Of a stretch of DNA of 36,659 nucleotides, positions 10,401-20,754 are shown one piece after another. The notes under the pieces are model-generated. The model was not told the DNA's origin and made no database searches. It was given only the letters and a program-made list of their open reading frames with translations. This DNA is from Porogramme epimiltina (lineage: Eukaryota > Basidiomycota > Agaricomycetes > Polyporales > Polyporaceae), in contig FTLJ01000185.1 in assembly GCA_900155495.1 (NCBI GenBank), positions 1-36,659 on the forward strand, given 5' to 3'. The position numbers were made by a program, and so were the translations under genes. Numbering within the stretch: the first letter of the stretch is position 1; each line of letters starts with the position of its first letter.

Positions 10401-13400
10401 GAGTTACTCAATCGGATCATTGACGTGGTTGTCGACATCGACCCGGATATCCTTTCGGGCTGGGAGGTGCAAGCGGCTTCCTGGGGTTATTTGAGCGCCC
10501 GAGGGCGTGTCTACGGCAAGTGGTCATATCCAAAGCTCCCTTACATCTTCTAACGTACAAACTATTCAGGGCTTGATGTTGGGGAACAGCTGTCCCGAGC
10601 GCCGGGGAGGAGTATGAGCGGAAGCTACGACCAATGGGGCATGAAGACAACCTCTACGTTCAAGGTTATTGGTCGGCATGTTCTGAATCTATGGCGCATC
10701 ATAAGATCGGAGCACAACTTCAACATTTATACGTTTGAGAACGCCGTCTTCCAGATTTTACGCCAGCGGTATGGTGCCATCATCGAAAGGATTGCTCACC
10801 ATGCTCAACACACTTCCCAGGACGCCGTGGTATAGCCCGCGCACGCTAACGGAATGGTACGATAGCGACGTGACGATGCACGTTGAGCGGGTGTTGCGAT
10901 ACTTCTCGAGACGCACCGAGATGGTGTTGAAGATGTTGGACACTGCTGATGTCGTGACCAAGACTGCGTACGTATGCACCGGGTGCACGGTTTTCCAGAC
11001 GCTGAAGTTCCATGTACGCAGCGAGTTTGCCCGCGTGTTCGGTGTTGACTTCTTTTCGGTGCTGAGTCGAGGCTCTCAATTCAAAGTCGAGTCGTTCATG
11101 TTCCGAATTGCAAAACCCGAGAGCTTCGTCCTTCTGTCACCTAGTAAGCAAGATGTAAGCCCGGCCGTTCGCGTTCCTTTTCTTCGGGATGCTAAGCGTT
11201 GTTCCGGACAATATTAGGTCGGCAAGCAAAATGCCGCTGAATGCATGCCGTTAATTATGGAACCACTATCCGCCTTCTACAGCAGCCCACTTGTAGTTTT
11301 AGACTTTCAATCATTGTATCCCTCCATCATGATCGCGTATAATTATTGCTACTCTACTTGTCTCGGCCGCGTCACTGACTTCAAAGGAACTTACAAATTT
11401 GGCGTCACCGACCTCCGACAACCTGCAGGGATCCTGGACACACTAAAAGACCATATTAATGGTAGGGTTCACATCGTGGGTCATCAAAGTGGCGTTAATG
11501 ATGGTCTTTGATTTCAGTTGCACCTAATGGAATAATGTATGTGAAGGAGACAGTACGCAAGGGACTTCTGGCGCGCATGTTGACGGAGCTACTCGACACA
11601 CGAGTGATGGTCAAGCAAGCCATGAAAGGTGCAAAGGATGATAAAGTAAGCATTTCTGTGTGATTATCGATTCACATCGTGTGCTGATTCGCGGCAGGCT
11701 CTCCGCAGGATTCTCGATGCCCGACAACTTGGGTTGAAGTACATCGCTAATGTGACGTACGGGTACACTAGTGCGACCTTCTCAGGGCGTATGCCGGCGG
11801 TCGAGATCGCGGACAGCATTGTGCAAAGCGGCCGAGAGACGCTGGAAAAGGTGCGTGGCGGACGGATTGTAGCTTCTCAACGTTAGATTGGTCGAAATCG
11901 CTTATATTCTTGCCCTACGCATGGGTTAGGCTATTCGCATCATCAATTCCACGGAGCGGTGGGGCGCAAGGGTCGTATATGGCGACACTGACTCGCTCTT
12001 CATCTACCTCCGGGGCAAGACGAAGGAGCAAGCCTTTCGGATCGGACAGGACATGGCGGACACGATCACGCGCATGAACCCCGCCCCCGTGAAGTTGAAA
12101 TTCGAAAAGGTGAGGTGTCGCTTCATCTATCATCGCGACCGGGGCGTTCAACAATCGCTCCGCAGGTGTACCTCCCGTGTGTCTTGATGGCGAAGAAGCG
12201 CTACGTGGGGTTCAAGTTCGAGAACCCTGATGATACGGAGCCTGTGTTTGATGCTAAGGGCATCGAGACTGTCCGTAGGGATGGCATCCCAGCCCAGCAG
12301 AAGATGACAGAGACTTGTTTGAAGTAAGCTATTTCAGGCACTCCCTTGCAGTACAATCTGACGGGACCTTGCAAGGATATTGTTCCGGACCCAGGATCTC
12401 AGTGAAGTCAAGGAGTACTGTTGTCGCACATGGGCTCGCATCTTGGATAACAAGGTGTCCATTCAAGACTTCATTTTCGCGAAGGAGGTCCGCATGGGCA
12501 CATATAGGCTAGTCACCTTCTGTTCCTTCATCTGACTGGGTGGGTCCTCAACCGCATGGCCACAGTGACAAGGTACCGCCTCCGCCTGGAGTGACTGTTG
12601 CTGCGCGACGAATGCTCGAAGATCCGAACGACGAACCGCAGTATGGTGAACGAATTCCGTATGTGATTGTGAGGGGTGAGCCGGGGTCCAGAGTTGTGGA
12701 CAGGGCAGTAGCACCGCACGAGCTATTTCGAGACAGGTATGTAGACCGACCTCGAACCATGCAACTATAACCGTTCCTCATCTACCATGCACATGCAGCC
12801 AAAAGCGCCTTGATGCGGCGTACTATATCTCGAGAGTGTTGATCCCTCCGTTGGAACGGATCTTTAACCTCGTCGGTGCGGACGTCCGTAGTTGGTTCGA
12901 CGACATGCCCAAGAGCCTCCGCGCGGATCAAGCGGATGTTTCTCTATCTCCACGCAAGAAGAAGAGGAGCGTCATCGTCGAGAATGCGTTCAAGATTGAT
13001 GATCATTTCACCAGCTCGCATTGCCTGATTTGCAAGGTCCTCGCGTCCGACGGTAAGTACCCATCACGGTTCCATGATGTGTATCCTCATGCTCGAATCC
13101 ACAGTGCTGTGCGAGGTCTGTCGCTTGGACTATCCGGCCACGATGAGCGAACTGCTGTCGCGGGTTCGCAAGACTGAGCGCCAGCTGAAGGATGTCCATC
13201 TTGTCTGCAGCTCATGCTCGAGCGTAGCATCCGGGGAGCCCATCGACTGTGAATCCCTGGACTGTCCCTGGCTATATGAACGAAAGAAGATTAGTGCAAA
13301 GGCGGAGGCACTCACGAATATCCATGACCTCCTCGACGATATAGAACTGGAATGGCGTGGAGAAAAGCTTTACGATTATCATGACATAGAGGATTATGGT

Positions 13401-13484
13401 GAACCCGGAGACGACTCGGACACAGGAATATTTGTTAGCAGTGGGTCGGATTCAGATACCCCGGAGGTCATTGAGATCATGTAA
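7427..13484 (+). CDS. REV3: DNA polymerase zeta catalytic subunit REV3
   Basis: This B-family polymerase performs translesion synthesis with REV7. The N-terminal exon carries VYPYFFVEYLGKM; after a variable Ser/Pro-rich linker comes SQIEGPTQLNPYG, typical of REV3. The polymerase motifs are intact: DFQSLYPSI (about 11303), KYIANVTYGYTSATFSGR (about 11740) and YGDTDSLF (about 11977), with both catalytic aspartates. The proofreading motifs lack their acidic residues (MTILALEV, LSGWEVQ), as expected for the family. The C-terminus has the CysA zinc motif (HCLIC...CEVC) and CysB Fe-S motif (CSSC...C-x4-C), then an acidic tail. About 20 exons give roughly 1,650 residues, near yeast's 1,504. One intron (10516-10569) is clearly GC-AG. 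Joins at 9108-9207 and 12508-12572 are uncertain. Confidence 0.95.
9108..9207 (+). other. REV3: REV3 splice region, possible micro-exon
   Basis: The exon at 9048-9107 ends in phase 2 at a strong GTAAGT donor, but the next good acceptor (TATAG, ending 9207) opens in phase 0. Two canonical introns of 45 and 51 bases (9108-9152 and 9157-9207), each with a CTGAC/CTGAT branch-like site, would leave a four-base exon TAGG at 9153-9156 that restores the frame. A one-base exon at 9156 or a single intron ending at 9294 also fit. Unresolved from sequence alone. Confidence 0.3.
10516..10569 (+). other. REV3: GC-AG intron in REV3
   Basis: Removing these 54 bases joins TAC-G to GG-CTT and restores the conserved reading YGLDVGEQLSRAP. 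The donor is GCAAGT, the consensus of GC-AG introns, and the acceptor is TTCAG. No GT donor in the area keeps the frame. Confidence 0.85.
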
Positions 13485-13790
13485 TACCCAAGCACAGATT
13501 ATTTATACCAGTAAATTATGACTCTTATTGCCTGGCTAACAGAGCAACGCTGAGCTGAAGGTACTGTACTTCACACCTGGGAACAAACTTGCTCAGGTCG
13601 TGGTGTATTAGTGTAACGCCCATGTCGCACGCACGTCACATCGCCGGGCGCCCGACAAACGGCGTCGGCGAGCACTCCGGACGCCCACAACGGCGGCGCA
13701 GGCCGCAGCTATTCTGTCCGCTGCATCCATCTCTTCCCCTACACTCACTCTTTCCCTCTCGCTCTCGCTCCTCCGGGAGACCAGTAAACC
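13485..13790 (+). other. REV3 3' end and AGTRAP-like promoter
   Basis: There is no gene here. AT-rich sequence just after the REV3 stop (13498-13530, with TTATTTATA) probably serves 3' end formation. A pyrimidine-rich tract (about 13718-13770, CTC/TTC repeats) directly precedes the next start codon, as is common in fungal promoters. Confidence 0.45.
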
Positions 13791-14622
13791 ATGGCTGAAT
13801 TCATTCAATCTCTGGACCCCGGGAAGCTGGTGTTGGTTGGAACGGTGCGTGTATGCGTCACAACTTCGACGCGTCTTGGCTGAGCATCTGGTGCTGCTGC
13901 TCACAGGCCATGTCGTTCGTGACGAGCGCGTTCTCCGCGCCCGTCTACAACCTCCCCATCTTCCTCTTTGGCATGCTTGCACACGAGAGCCAAGAGGCCG
14001 TCCAGTCCCTCCAAGCGGTACGTACCCATATGCTGAGACGAGCAATCAATGTTGACGCGCGGCCCCGCCTTGCGCGTCCCCCGCGTCCGCCTACAGTTCA
14101 CGTTCCTTCTTTCTGGCTCCATGGTTTACGACATCATTTGGATGCCCAAACACCCTGACCAGAACTGGTTCATCCGCCTCATTACAATCCTCATCCTCAT
14201 CCTGAAGGTGCGTGCCACAATCCCACTTCTTTGTCCCCTTCCAAACGCACTAGGCATGACATGCGACCCCCGCGTGTGCGGCAGATTCCTACTGCGCTCG
14301 CGTTTGCGACCGCGCTCCGTCAACGTGGTGCGTCCTTCTCCGGCCTTGGCATTCGCGGAAACGACCTGTCTGGTCCGACTGGTGAGTCCCCTTGTTCATT
14401 ACTGCGTCCTCGGACCCGTTGACATAATATGCGCTCCCGTTTCCAGTGTGGTCCATGCCTGGGGGCTTTACTTCCCTCAGTGGTGGGCGGGACGGCTACC
14501 AGAACGTCGAAGACCCGCCCGAGGCCCCCAAGCCGTTTACCATCCCCCCTGCGCGCCCGATGCCTCACCCTGCGCCCGCGCCTGCCCCCCCTCAGGCCCC
14601 GGGCGCATACCAATCCGCTTAA
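13791..14622 (+). CDS. AGTRAP-like small membrane protein
   Basis: Five exons (13791-13844, 13907-14017, 14097-14207, 14285-14381, 14447-14622) splice in frame to 182 residues. Several hydrophobic segments cover the first two thirds, including LILILK near the end of exon 3, and the tail is Pro-rich and presumably cytosolic. The arrangement MVYDIIW, then LITILILILK, then GYQNVEDPPEAPKPF before a variable tail resembles type-1 angiotensin II receptor-associated protein (AGTRAP). In the animal protein a corresponding YQ...APADPF segment lies at the same place. Animal AGTRAP modulates receptor trafficking; fungi lack that receptor, so the fungal role is unknown. The membrane-protein call is firm; family assignment rests on a few motifs. 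All introns are GT-AG and short. Confidence 0.72.
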
Positions 14623-16154
14623 TCCCGATCTTTCTGCCCTCCGGTGGACTAAATGTTGCTATCAATGTGGATTCCGTATACTATTTGTACAAAGTGGAGG
14701 CCCCTGGGAACACGCTACAATGTGGGAAAGCAATACGATTCTCTTCCTCCCAGAGCTCGGCAGTACAGAGCAGATGCTCATCTCTCCCCCGACAAGCAGG
14801 GGAGCCAGAGGACGTTTCTAGAGATCTAGTGCACTGGCCGGAGCCAGCAGATTTACGGCGTGGCGCGTTTAGCATTCTGAATTCCCCAGGGAGCCAGCGC
14901 ATGTCACAACGGTGAACGCCACTTGCGGGATCGATCCGCATGTGTAGAGGGCATAAGTTTACTCATCCCGAAGAACCAACGCCGCGCGGGGATAAAAACT
15001 ATATTCGACTCGCCTCGTAAAGCTTGTCGGACCCCCTGATGTATGGACATATGGGTCCGTGTGTGCGCGGCCCGAAGAGGACGCGCCTGGTTGAAGTTGG
15101 CAAATATCACTACGTTTCCGCAAGGCAGTACGAGCGTGAGCGACCTCGGCTACTCGTGACAAAAAGGGTGTTCACTTGCTGTGGGAAGTCGGGGAGCACG
15201 TGCCGGTGTGCATCCATATGCATACGACGACACTCCTCTTGGAGCCACTGCATCCCAAAGGAGACACGTTGGGGCTCTTCCGAGGTCGTACCATCATCCC
15301 CGTGGAATGATTGTCTGTTCTCCGTGACCATAAACGTATGACAATCGGAGCCACCATGTGGAAGATGGGAAAGTATTTGTTTTGTATATTTGAAGGGGGG
15401 GCCGCATGAGGATCGCCACGAGAACAGAGAAAAGGCATGGCGGACTGCATGGATAGCCGGCTGGCTGCTGGTGAGATCTCGAGAGTCCGCCCGCTGGGTC
15501 GCCGTCGCTCCCTGCCTAAGCCGCACCAAGCCACGCTCAGTACTTACCTGTGTCGCAGCAGCGAACGTTAGGATGTCGCGTCCCGGTCCGGTGCGTCTTT
15601 TCCCACGATCAATGACGTTTATGGTCACCGTCCATTTGACTCGTTACAAAGCTCGTTCACCTGAGTTCCTCGGATTCTCCACCGTGCTGTCCACTTGGGC
15701 TCGCAGCACGCAGCTATTTTGTACTCATATCTATTTGTGTGTCACAGAAGCTCAGCGGTTTCCGCTAGCTCATGTTCTACGTATTACGAACGTCAGCGAG
15801 GCGTAACGACTTTAAGGCCCGCGACATACTCACACGTATGCATCTAAACATCCATCTCAAGTCTTCACTCACCTCCTGTTCTTCTCCCAGGCTTAGCTTT
15901 GCCACCGGCCGCCATAGGCTCATCTGGGCCGGTCATGAGACTTCATCGCTCGCCCAGTGGCACGGCTTGGGCACGGCACAAACAATGACCCACAGGAGGC
16001 GTTCGGTCCGCTCTTCCGTTTGCCAGCTTCCTCAGCAGAATACCTGTCCCCACATACCCCAGACCAACCCCGCCTCACCCCGCTCACCCACATCATTTCT
16101 ATCCGCATTGCCCACATCGCCCATTCACTCCAGGATCTCCGTATCATCCTTCAG
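14623..16154. other. 1.5 kb gap
   Basis: No recognisable gene. It contains the 3' end of the AGTRAP-like gene and the promoter and leader of the transaldolase. Three copies of GGAGCCAG occur within 14800-14900, without larger repeat structure. On the minus strand, two open segments flanking a good-looking intron at 15445-15547 could form a 117-codon gene, discussed as a finding. A CT-rich tract near 16040-16150 precedes the transaldolase start. Confidence 0.45.
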
Positions 16155-17578
16155 ATGGCCTCCGCAACACTCCTCTCAAACGTTCGCGCTCGCGTTACGG
16201 TCGATGTCGATTCGATGGATCCCGATGACGCTCGGCGTCACACCACGGATGCGGTCAAGTTCTGCGACATGACCTCCAACCAGGCCATTGTCCACGGACA
16301 GGCGACAAGACCAGAGCGCGCGGAGCTGTTCAAGGCCGCATGCTCTCAGATCAAATCTACAGAAGGGCAACTCGATATTGAGACACAGGTGTCGGATGCC
16401 ATTGACCTCTTTGTATGTCTACTATGGCGCACTTAATGCAGCCAAGGACAACCCATTAGCTCCACCAACTCATTCCGCCTCATTTTAGACCGTCCTGCTC
16501 GCCAAGGAAGTCTATCCCTACCTCACGGGTCGCGTCCACGCCCAGACCTCCCCTTCCACGGCATACAACACCGAGGCTACCATCGCTCACGCGAAGAAAC
16601 TTGTCTCGGTGTTTGAGGCTAATGGAATCCCTAAGTATACTTACCCCTTCTTTCCTTTCCTAAGCATATTCTAATCGCCCCTCTCGAAATTCCTCAGAAC
16701 TCGCGTGTGTATCAAGATTCCCGCCACGCCTGAATCGGTCGTTGCTTGCAAGTACCTGGAGCAGATCGGCATCCGCACGCTCTCGACGTGCCTCTTCTCG
16801 GTCCCACAGGCGTTGGCGGCCCATCAGGCCGGCTGCCTCTACATTGCGCCGTACTTCAACGGTATAATCTCTTTCAGTTCTATATCGGCGGAGTGTGTGT
16901 TAATGGCCCTATTTACTCGCTCCTCTACGACGAAATTCGGGACTCAAGAGCTGCGAGTCCATTTTGAAGCTGGGGTCTGGAAAGAATATGCGGATACCGC
17001 CAAGGAGCATCCTGCGTCATCCGTGATCGCCTCCGTCGTCAAGCTCTACAAGGAGATCGGCGCAAAGACGCTTGTCATGCCTGCCAGGTAAAGATGTTTC
17101 GGACCTATGGCAGCAGAAGATATCTGACTCGTTGTGCCTCCCTGTAGCATTGTTACCTCTAAGGAGGTCAGTGTCATTGGCGCGATTCGCTCGCTGTGAG
17201 CTGACGACATTCTGCTGCAGGTTCTTGCTCTGGTCTCGCTTGGTCCGGACCACCTCACCCTCTCTGGTGCAGTTTTGGACCAGCTTGCGGCTGCAGAGGC
17301 CGATAAGTCGCTTGAAGTGGTTACCATCGCGAACGACGCAACTGCACGTGAGTATACCTACCTCCCCATCTACGCTGATAGTAAGGAGATTTTGACAATG
17401 GCGACGCGCAGCGCCCCACCTCAAGAATGTGGACTATCTTGAGAACGACGGTGCTGCCCTCAAGGAGGCCATCGCTGAGGATGCAGAGACGACGCGGAAG
17501 CTTGCCGATGCCCTGAAGATCTTCGGTGAGATGGAGGCGCAGACGAAGGAGCTCATTCGCGCCGTGTTGCAAGCATGA
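16155..17578 (+). CDS. Transaldolase-family (TAL/FSA) enzyme
   Basis: Class I aldolase of the transaldolase family, with a TIM barrel and a Schiff-base lysine. Seven exons (16155-16412, 16489-16634, 16698-16861, 16949-17087, 17148-17166, 17221-17347, 17412-17578) total 1020 bases and give 339 residues, near the usual 320-340. The lysine motif VCIKIPATPES matches the IKxAST region of transaldolase B, followed by LSTCLFSVPQALAAHQAGC and IAPYFN. The N-terminal motif is MTSNQAIV instead of the usual TTNPSLI, and the barrel-closing IAPYFNEL differs from SPFVGRI, so this is a divergent subgroup. Transaldolase activity in the pentose phosphate pathway is likely but not assured. Exon 5 is only 19 bases. 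It converges on MED20, with stops 148 bases apart. Confidence 0.88.
17148..17166 (+). other. 19-base exon of the transaldolase gene
   Basis: The exon lies between CTGTAG and GTCAGT and encodes SIVTSKE with its neighbours. It keeps the frame from PA-S to E-VLALVSLGPDHL. Automatic annotation may skip it. Confidence 0.85.
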
Positions 17579-17581
17579 ACA

Positions 17582-17587
17582 AATAAA
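17582..17587 (+). terminator. Polyadenylation signal AATAAA
   Basis: A perfect AATAAA lies four bases after the transaldolase stop codon. Being so close to the stop, it may be only part of the 3' end signal; the cleavage site would fall inside the 148-base space shared with the converging MED20 gene. Confidence 0.5.
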
Positions 17588-17726
17588 GCGGAAGCTCGGA
17601 ATGAGTAGACAACGTTGAACGAGAATATGTAGGCGCATAATCACGCCTGGTTTCATGTATAAGGGAATAGATCGTCACCGGATGTAACCTGTAGTCGTAA
17701 TAAGGGAGGAATCATTACACAACTGT

Positions 17727-18932
17727 CTACAACAGGCCCTCTTGCTTCAACACGTTAATAATCAAGTATGCGGATCGCCGGTCTCTGTCGATCCCTATCC
17801 AGTCGCCTTTTTTGAAGGATGGATGGTCATCTTCAGCCACGTAGATATCGTCATCTTCCTCTTTCGCCTTCTGTCGCTCCGCTTCTTTCTGTATCTCCTC
17901 CTCAGTGTCCCATTGAACTTCTGCCCATTGCCAATCTCTGTAAAAGTAAAAAGAACGTTAGAACGTGTACCACGGCTACAAGAAGGGTACGCTCTTACCC
18001 CAGAGTCATCGCCACAATCCTCGGGTCAGGGACGTTGGGCAGGATCGCGAGGAGCATATTCGTCAGGACAGGCTGCATATCAAACGACGTCTCCATGGTC
18101 GGCAGCGGAACGTACTCCACCTAGAAGTACGGCATACATCAGCGCTCACAACCCCCACCTACCCGTCGACAACGACAACACACCTCCATCAGCATTCCCT
18201 TGACTGCGCCCCCAGACAAGATGACGTTCCCGGCGCGCACTAGCCAGTCGCTCCCGATTGCGTACACATGGCCCTCGACGGTGAGCTGTGGGCCCGCGCT
18301 CGCGCCCATCTGGCCCGTCGCGGCGCCCTGCGAGCCGCTGGGTGCGCCGGCACCTGTGCCAGCGCGGGCACCCGCGCGAACGGGGGTCCAGCGCGCGCGG
18401 AGCTGAGCGAGGAGCTGCTCAAGCGCGAGAGGCGGCGAGAGCGTCGGGAACGTGTGGCGGAAGTGCGTCACGGGCTGCGGGTACGCGGCGGGGTTTGCGA
18501 GGTAGTCGGCGCGCATCGGCGCGGTGGGGTCTTCGAGTACGCAGAAGACTTTGTCTATTGTGCATTGGGTGGGAAGGAGGCATCAGGCAGGAGAGGAGAG
18601 CGGGGAGAAGAGAGCGCACCGTCCATGGTGAGTGTGCACATAGAGCGTTCGTATTGGAGACCGAGCGTTGAACGGAAAGACTTGAGGCTGAGTTGCCATT
18701 TCCCCTTGTATTTCCCCTATTCGAGCAGGAGAGTCAACGATGTATTTGTCAGTCTTTAGGTATTAGAGGCGGACCTGGTGGTTCTGGCGGATGTTGTCGC
18801 TAATCAACTCCAGCCCCGTAGTTGGCGCATTGGTCCACCTCACAAGCCTGTTCAATTCCAGAGTTCGTTTACATTCTGTCAGCGTTATCCTTAACATTGA
18901 GCTAGCTCTGGACGTTACCCAGAGAACCCCAT
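17727..18932 (-). CDS. MED20: Mediator complex subunit 20 (MED20/Srb2)
   Basis: A head-module subunit of Mediator, working in the nucleus between activators and RNA polymerase II. A 14-base first exon (18932-18919, MGFSG) joins to LVRWTNAPTTGLELI, then GKWQLSLKSFRSTL, CTLTMD, VFCVLEDPTAPMRADYL, VYAIGSDWLVRAGNVIL, KGMLMEVEYVPLP and NMLLAILPN. These match the two-sheet Srb2/MED20 fold and its VEVEY strand. The Ala/Gly-rich stretch around 18290-18390 is a loop insertion. The C-terminal part, with an acidic Glu/Asp segment and SAYLIINVLKQEGLL, extends beyond animal MED20; this extension is the least certain part. It diverges from DPH7 across about 320 bases and converges on the transaldolase. Confidence 0.78.
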
Positions 18933-19256
18933 AGCTACGTCTTCAAGTTTTCATACAGGCACGGTGCGTTAGAAACGCATGTACGCTGCTCGACACCTCG
19001 CGCGGTGGTCGTCCGGAAGAAGAACCGTAGGCGCTCAACAACCGAAACCAAGACGCGTACACATCCACGCTGATCTTGTGACGTCACGCGCGCGAAATGC
19101 GAGGACGAGTATTTCTAGACGCCCGCGGGCCTCGAAGGGACCACCGACGTCGGTATCGTTGACATAGTTGAGTGTTCGCTCTTAGGCTCACTACACGCAT
19201 TTAAGCAGAAAACTATGTACAGGAACTACCACTGGAGTCGCGAAAACTTCCACAGG
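18933..19256. promoter_or_regulatory. Divergent promoter of MED20 and DPH7
   Basis: The two start codons face away from each other across 324 bases with no other gene. The segment contains a perfect CRE palindrome (19079-19086) and an ACGCGT at about 19052. Both genes could use the same elements; the direction of action cannot be told from sequence. Confidence 0.55.
19079..19086. promoter_or_regulatory. CRE palindrome TGACGTCA
   Basis: A perfect eight-base ATF/CREB bZIP consensus sits in a longer palindrome GTGACGTCAC, about 146 bases before the MED20 start and 171 bases before the DPH7 start. Binding is inference. Confidence 0.5.
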
Positions 19257-20695
19257 ATGCCGGGTTTCGATACCATATGGCCTGCTGATTCCGCCGAATT
19301 TTGCCCTCACCCATTAGCCCAGGACATTTTTGCCTGCGGCACCTATAAACTGGAGCAATCTCAAGACGAGAGTCCTACAGAGACCACGCTTGAAGATGAT
19401 GGAGATGATGAACGGGAAACCACCAAGAAACAACCCCAGATTAGACGGGGGAAATGTCTTCTCTTCAGGGCTCGGGACGATGCTGGACCGTGGGTACCTC
19501 GTTAGCCTTGAATGCGTAATATTGAAAAACATCACATAGCACAGGGTACTTTTGAACGAAACAGAACTCCCTGCCGTCCTCGATATGAAGTGGTCGGTCA
19601 TATGTTACTCCGTGGTACTGTGGCTGGATTATGACCCCCCAACACAGGTGTCATCGAGCCGGCTCTGCCCCTCCTGTGTTGACAATCGCGGACTCAGAAG
19701 GCCACATTACCTTGCACCAGCTTGAGATTGACGAGGTGAGTGCTCACTTGACGCCGATATCTTACCTACTCACCCTCCTCCACCAGTCTCGATTGACTCA
19801 GCTCCAGTCGATCTCCTGCGCGACTTCGGACGTTCTGTGTCTATCTCTCGACTGGTCGAACCGCAGGTTCCCGACCGAGTAAGTGTACACCAGCTGGCAA
19901 TGACCGCCACTGATGCTCTTTGAAAGTGGACTAGGAGACCTTATCGTATCTCTTTCTAATGGATCACTCTCACTCCTACGCCCCGACAACACAGGACTCT
20001 CGGTGGCAGAATCCTGGCATGCACACGACTATGAGCCGTGGATCGCCGCGTACGACTACTGGAATCCCAACATCGTCTACTCCGGTCTGTCTCCCAGCCC
20101 CCTGCTCTCCACACCAGTGCCCTCATGTCGTGTATAGGGGGAGATGACCTCAAGATGAAGGGCTGGGACGTGCGGGATGGCGGCGCACACCCCACTTTCA
20201 CTAACAAACGGTCCGTCATGGATTCGCACAGAATCTCCATACCAGAACCTCATCGATAGCTCTAGATTCGACGCAGGTGTGACAACCATTCAGAGCCACC
20301 CGTTCGTCGAGCACCTCCTCGCGGTCGGCAGCTACGATAACACCGTCCGGCTCTTCGATGCGCGCAAGCCTCTTATCCCGCTCACCCAGGCGGACGTCGG
20401 CGGTGGCGCGTGGAGGGTCAAATGGCACCCAGCCCCGTCACGTAGGCGGGATCTGCTTGTCGCGTGCATGCACGACGGGTACAAGGTCGTCCGGTTCGAT
20501 TTTGGAGAGGGGAAAGAGGGTTTAGACGCCACTATGTCGTCGTCTGAACGTCCATGGGAGGTCGTAAAACGCTTCGATGAGCACACTTCACTCGCATATG
20601 GGGTCGATTGGTCATTCGCTGGTGGAGGTGATGGTGATACATTAGTGGCTAGCGCTTCATTCTACGACCACACATTACATCTCTGGAGAGCCTAA
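19257..20695 (+). CDS. DPH7: Diphthine methyltransferase-pathway WD40 protein DPH7
   Basis: DPH7 (yeast Rrt2) removes the methyl ester from diphthine methyl ester, allowing the last amidation step of diphthamide synthesis on elongation factor 2. The N-terminus FDTIWPADSAEFCPHP...FACGTYKL is characteristic. Later blocks are DWQ-like WD40 strands: LTIADSEGHITLHQL, VLCLSLDWS, SNGSLSLL, EPWIAAYDYWN, GDDLKMKGWDVR, VTTIQSHPFVEHLLAVGSYD and VRLFDARKPL. The final strand is SLAYGVDWSF...ASASFYDHTLHLW. About seven exons splice in frame; the stop is 20693-20695. The start could be ATG 19257 or an in-frame ATG at 19215; the family N-terminus favours 19257. Its stop lies 59 bases from the convergent TMEM135-like stop. 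Confidence 0.9.
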
Positions 20696-20754
20696 TTAGT
20701 TTATGGGTATACACGCCAAAAGTAATATCAGTGTTGACATGGTCAGGGAGAAAA

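Noticed and set aside
14680..14700. TTTGTACAAAGTGG, like a phage/Gateway attB core
   Set aside because: Only about 14 bases match, with none of the flanking arms, vector sequence or integrase nearby; a chance match is likely.
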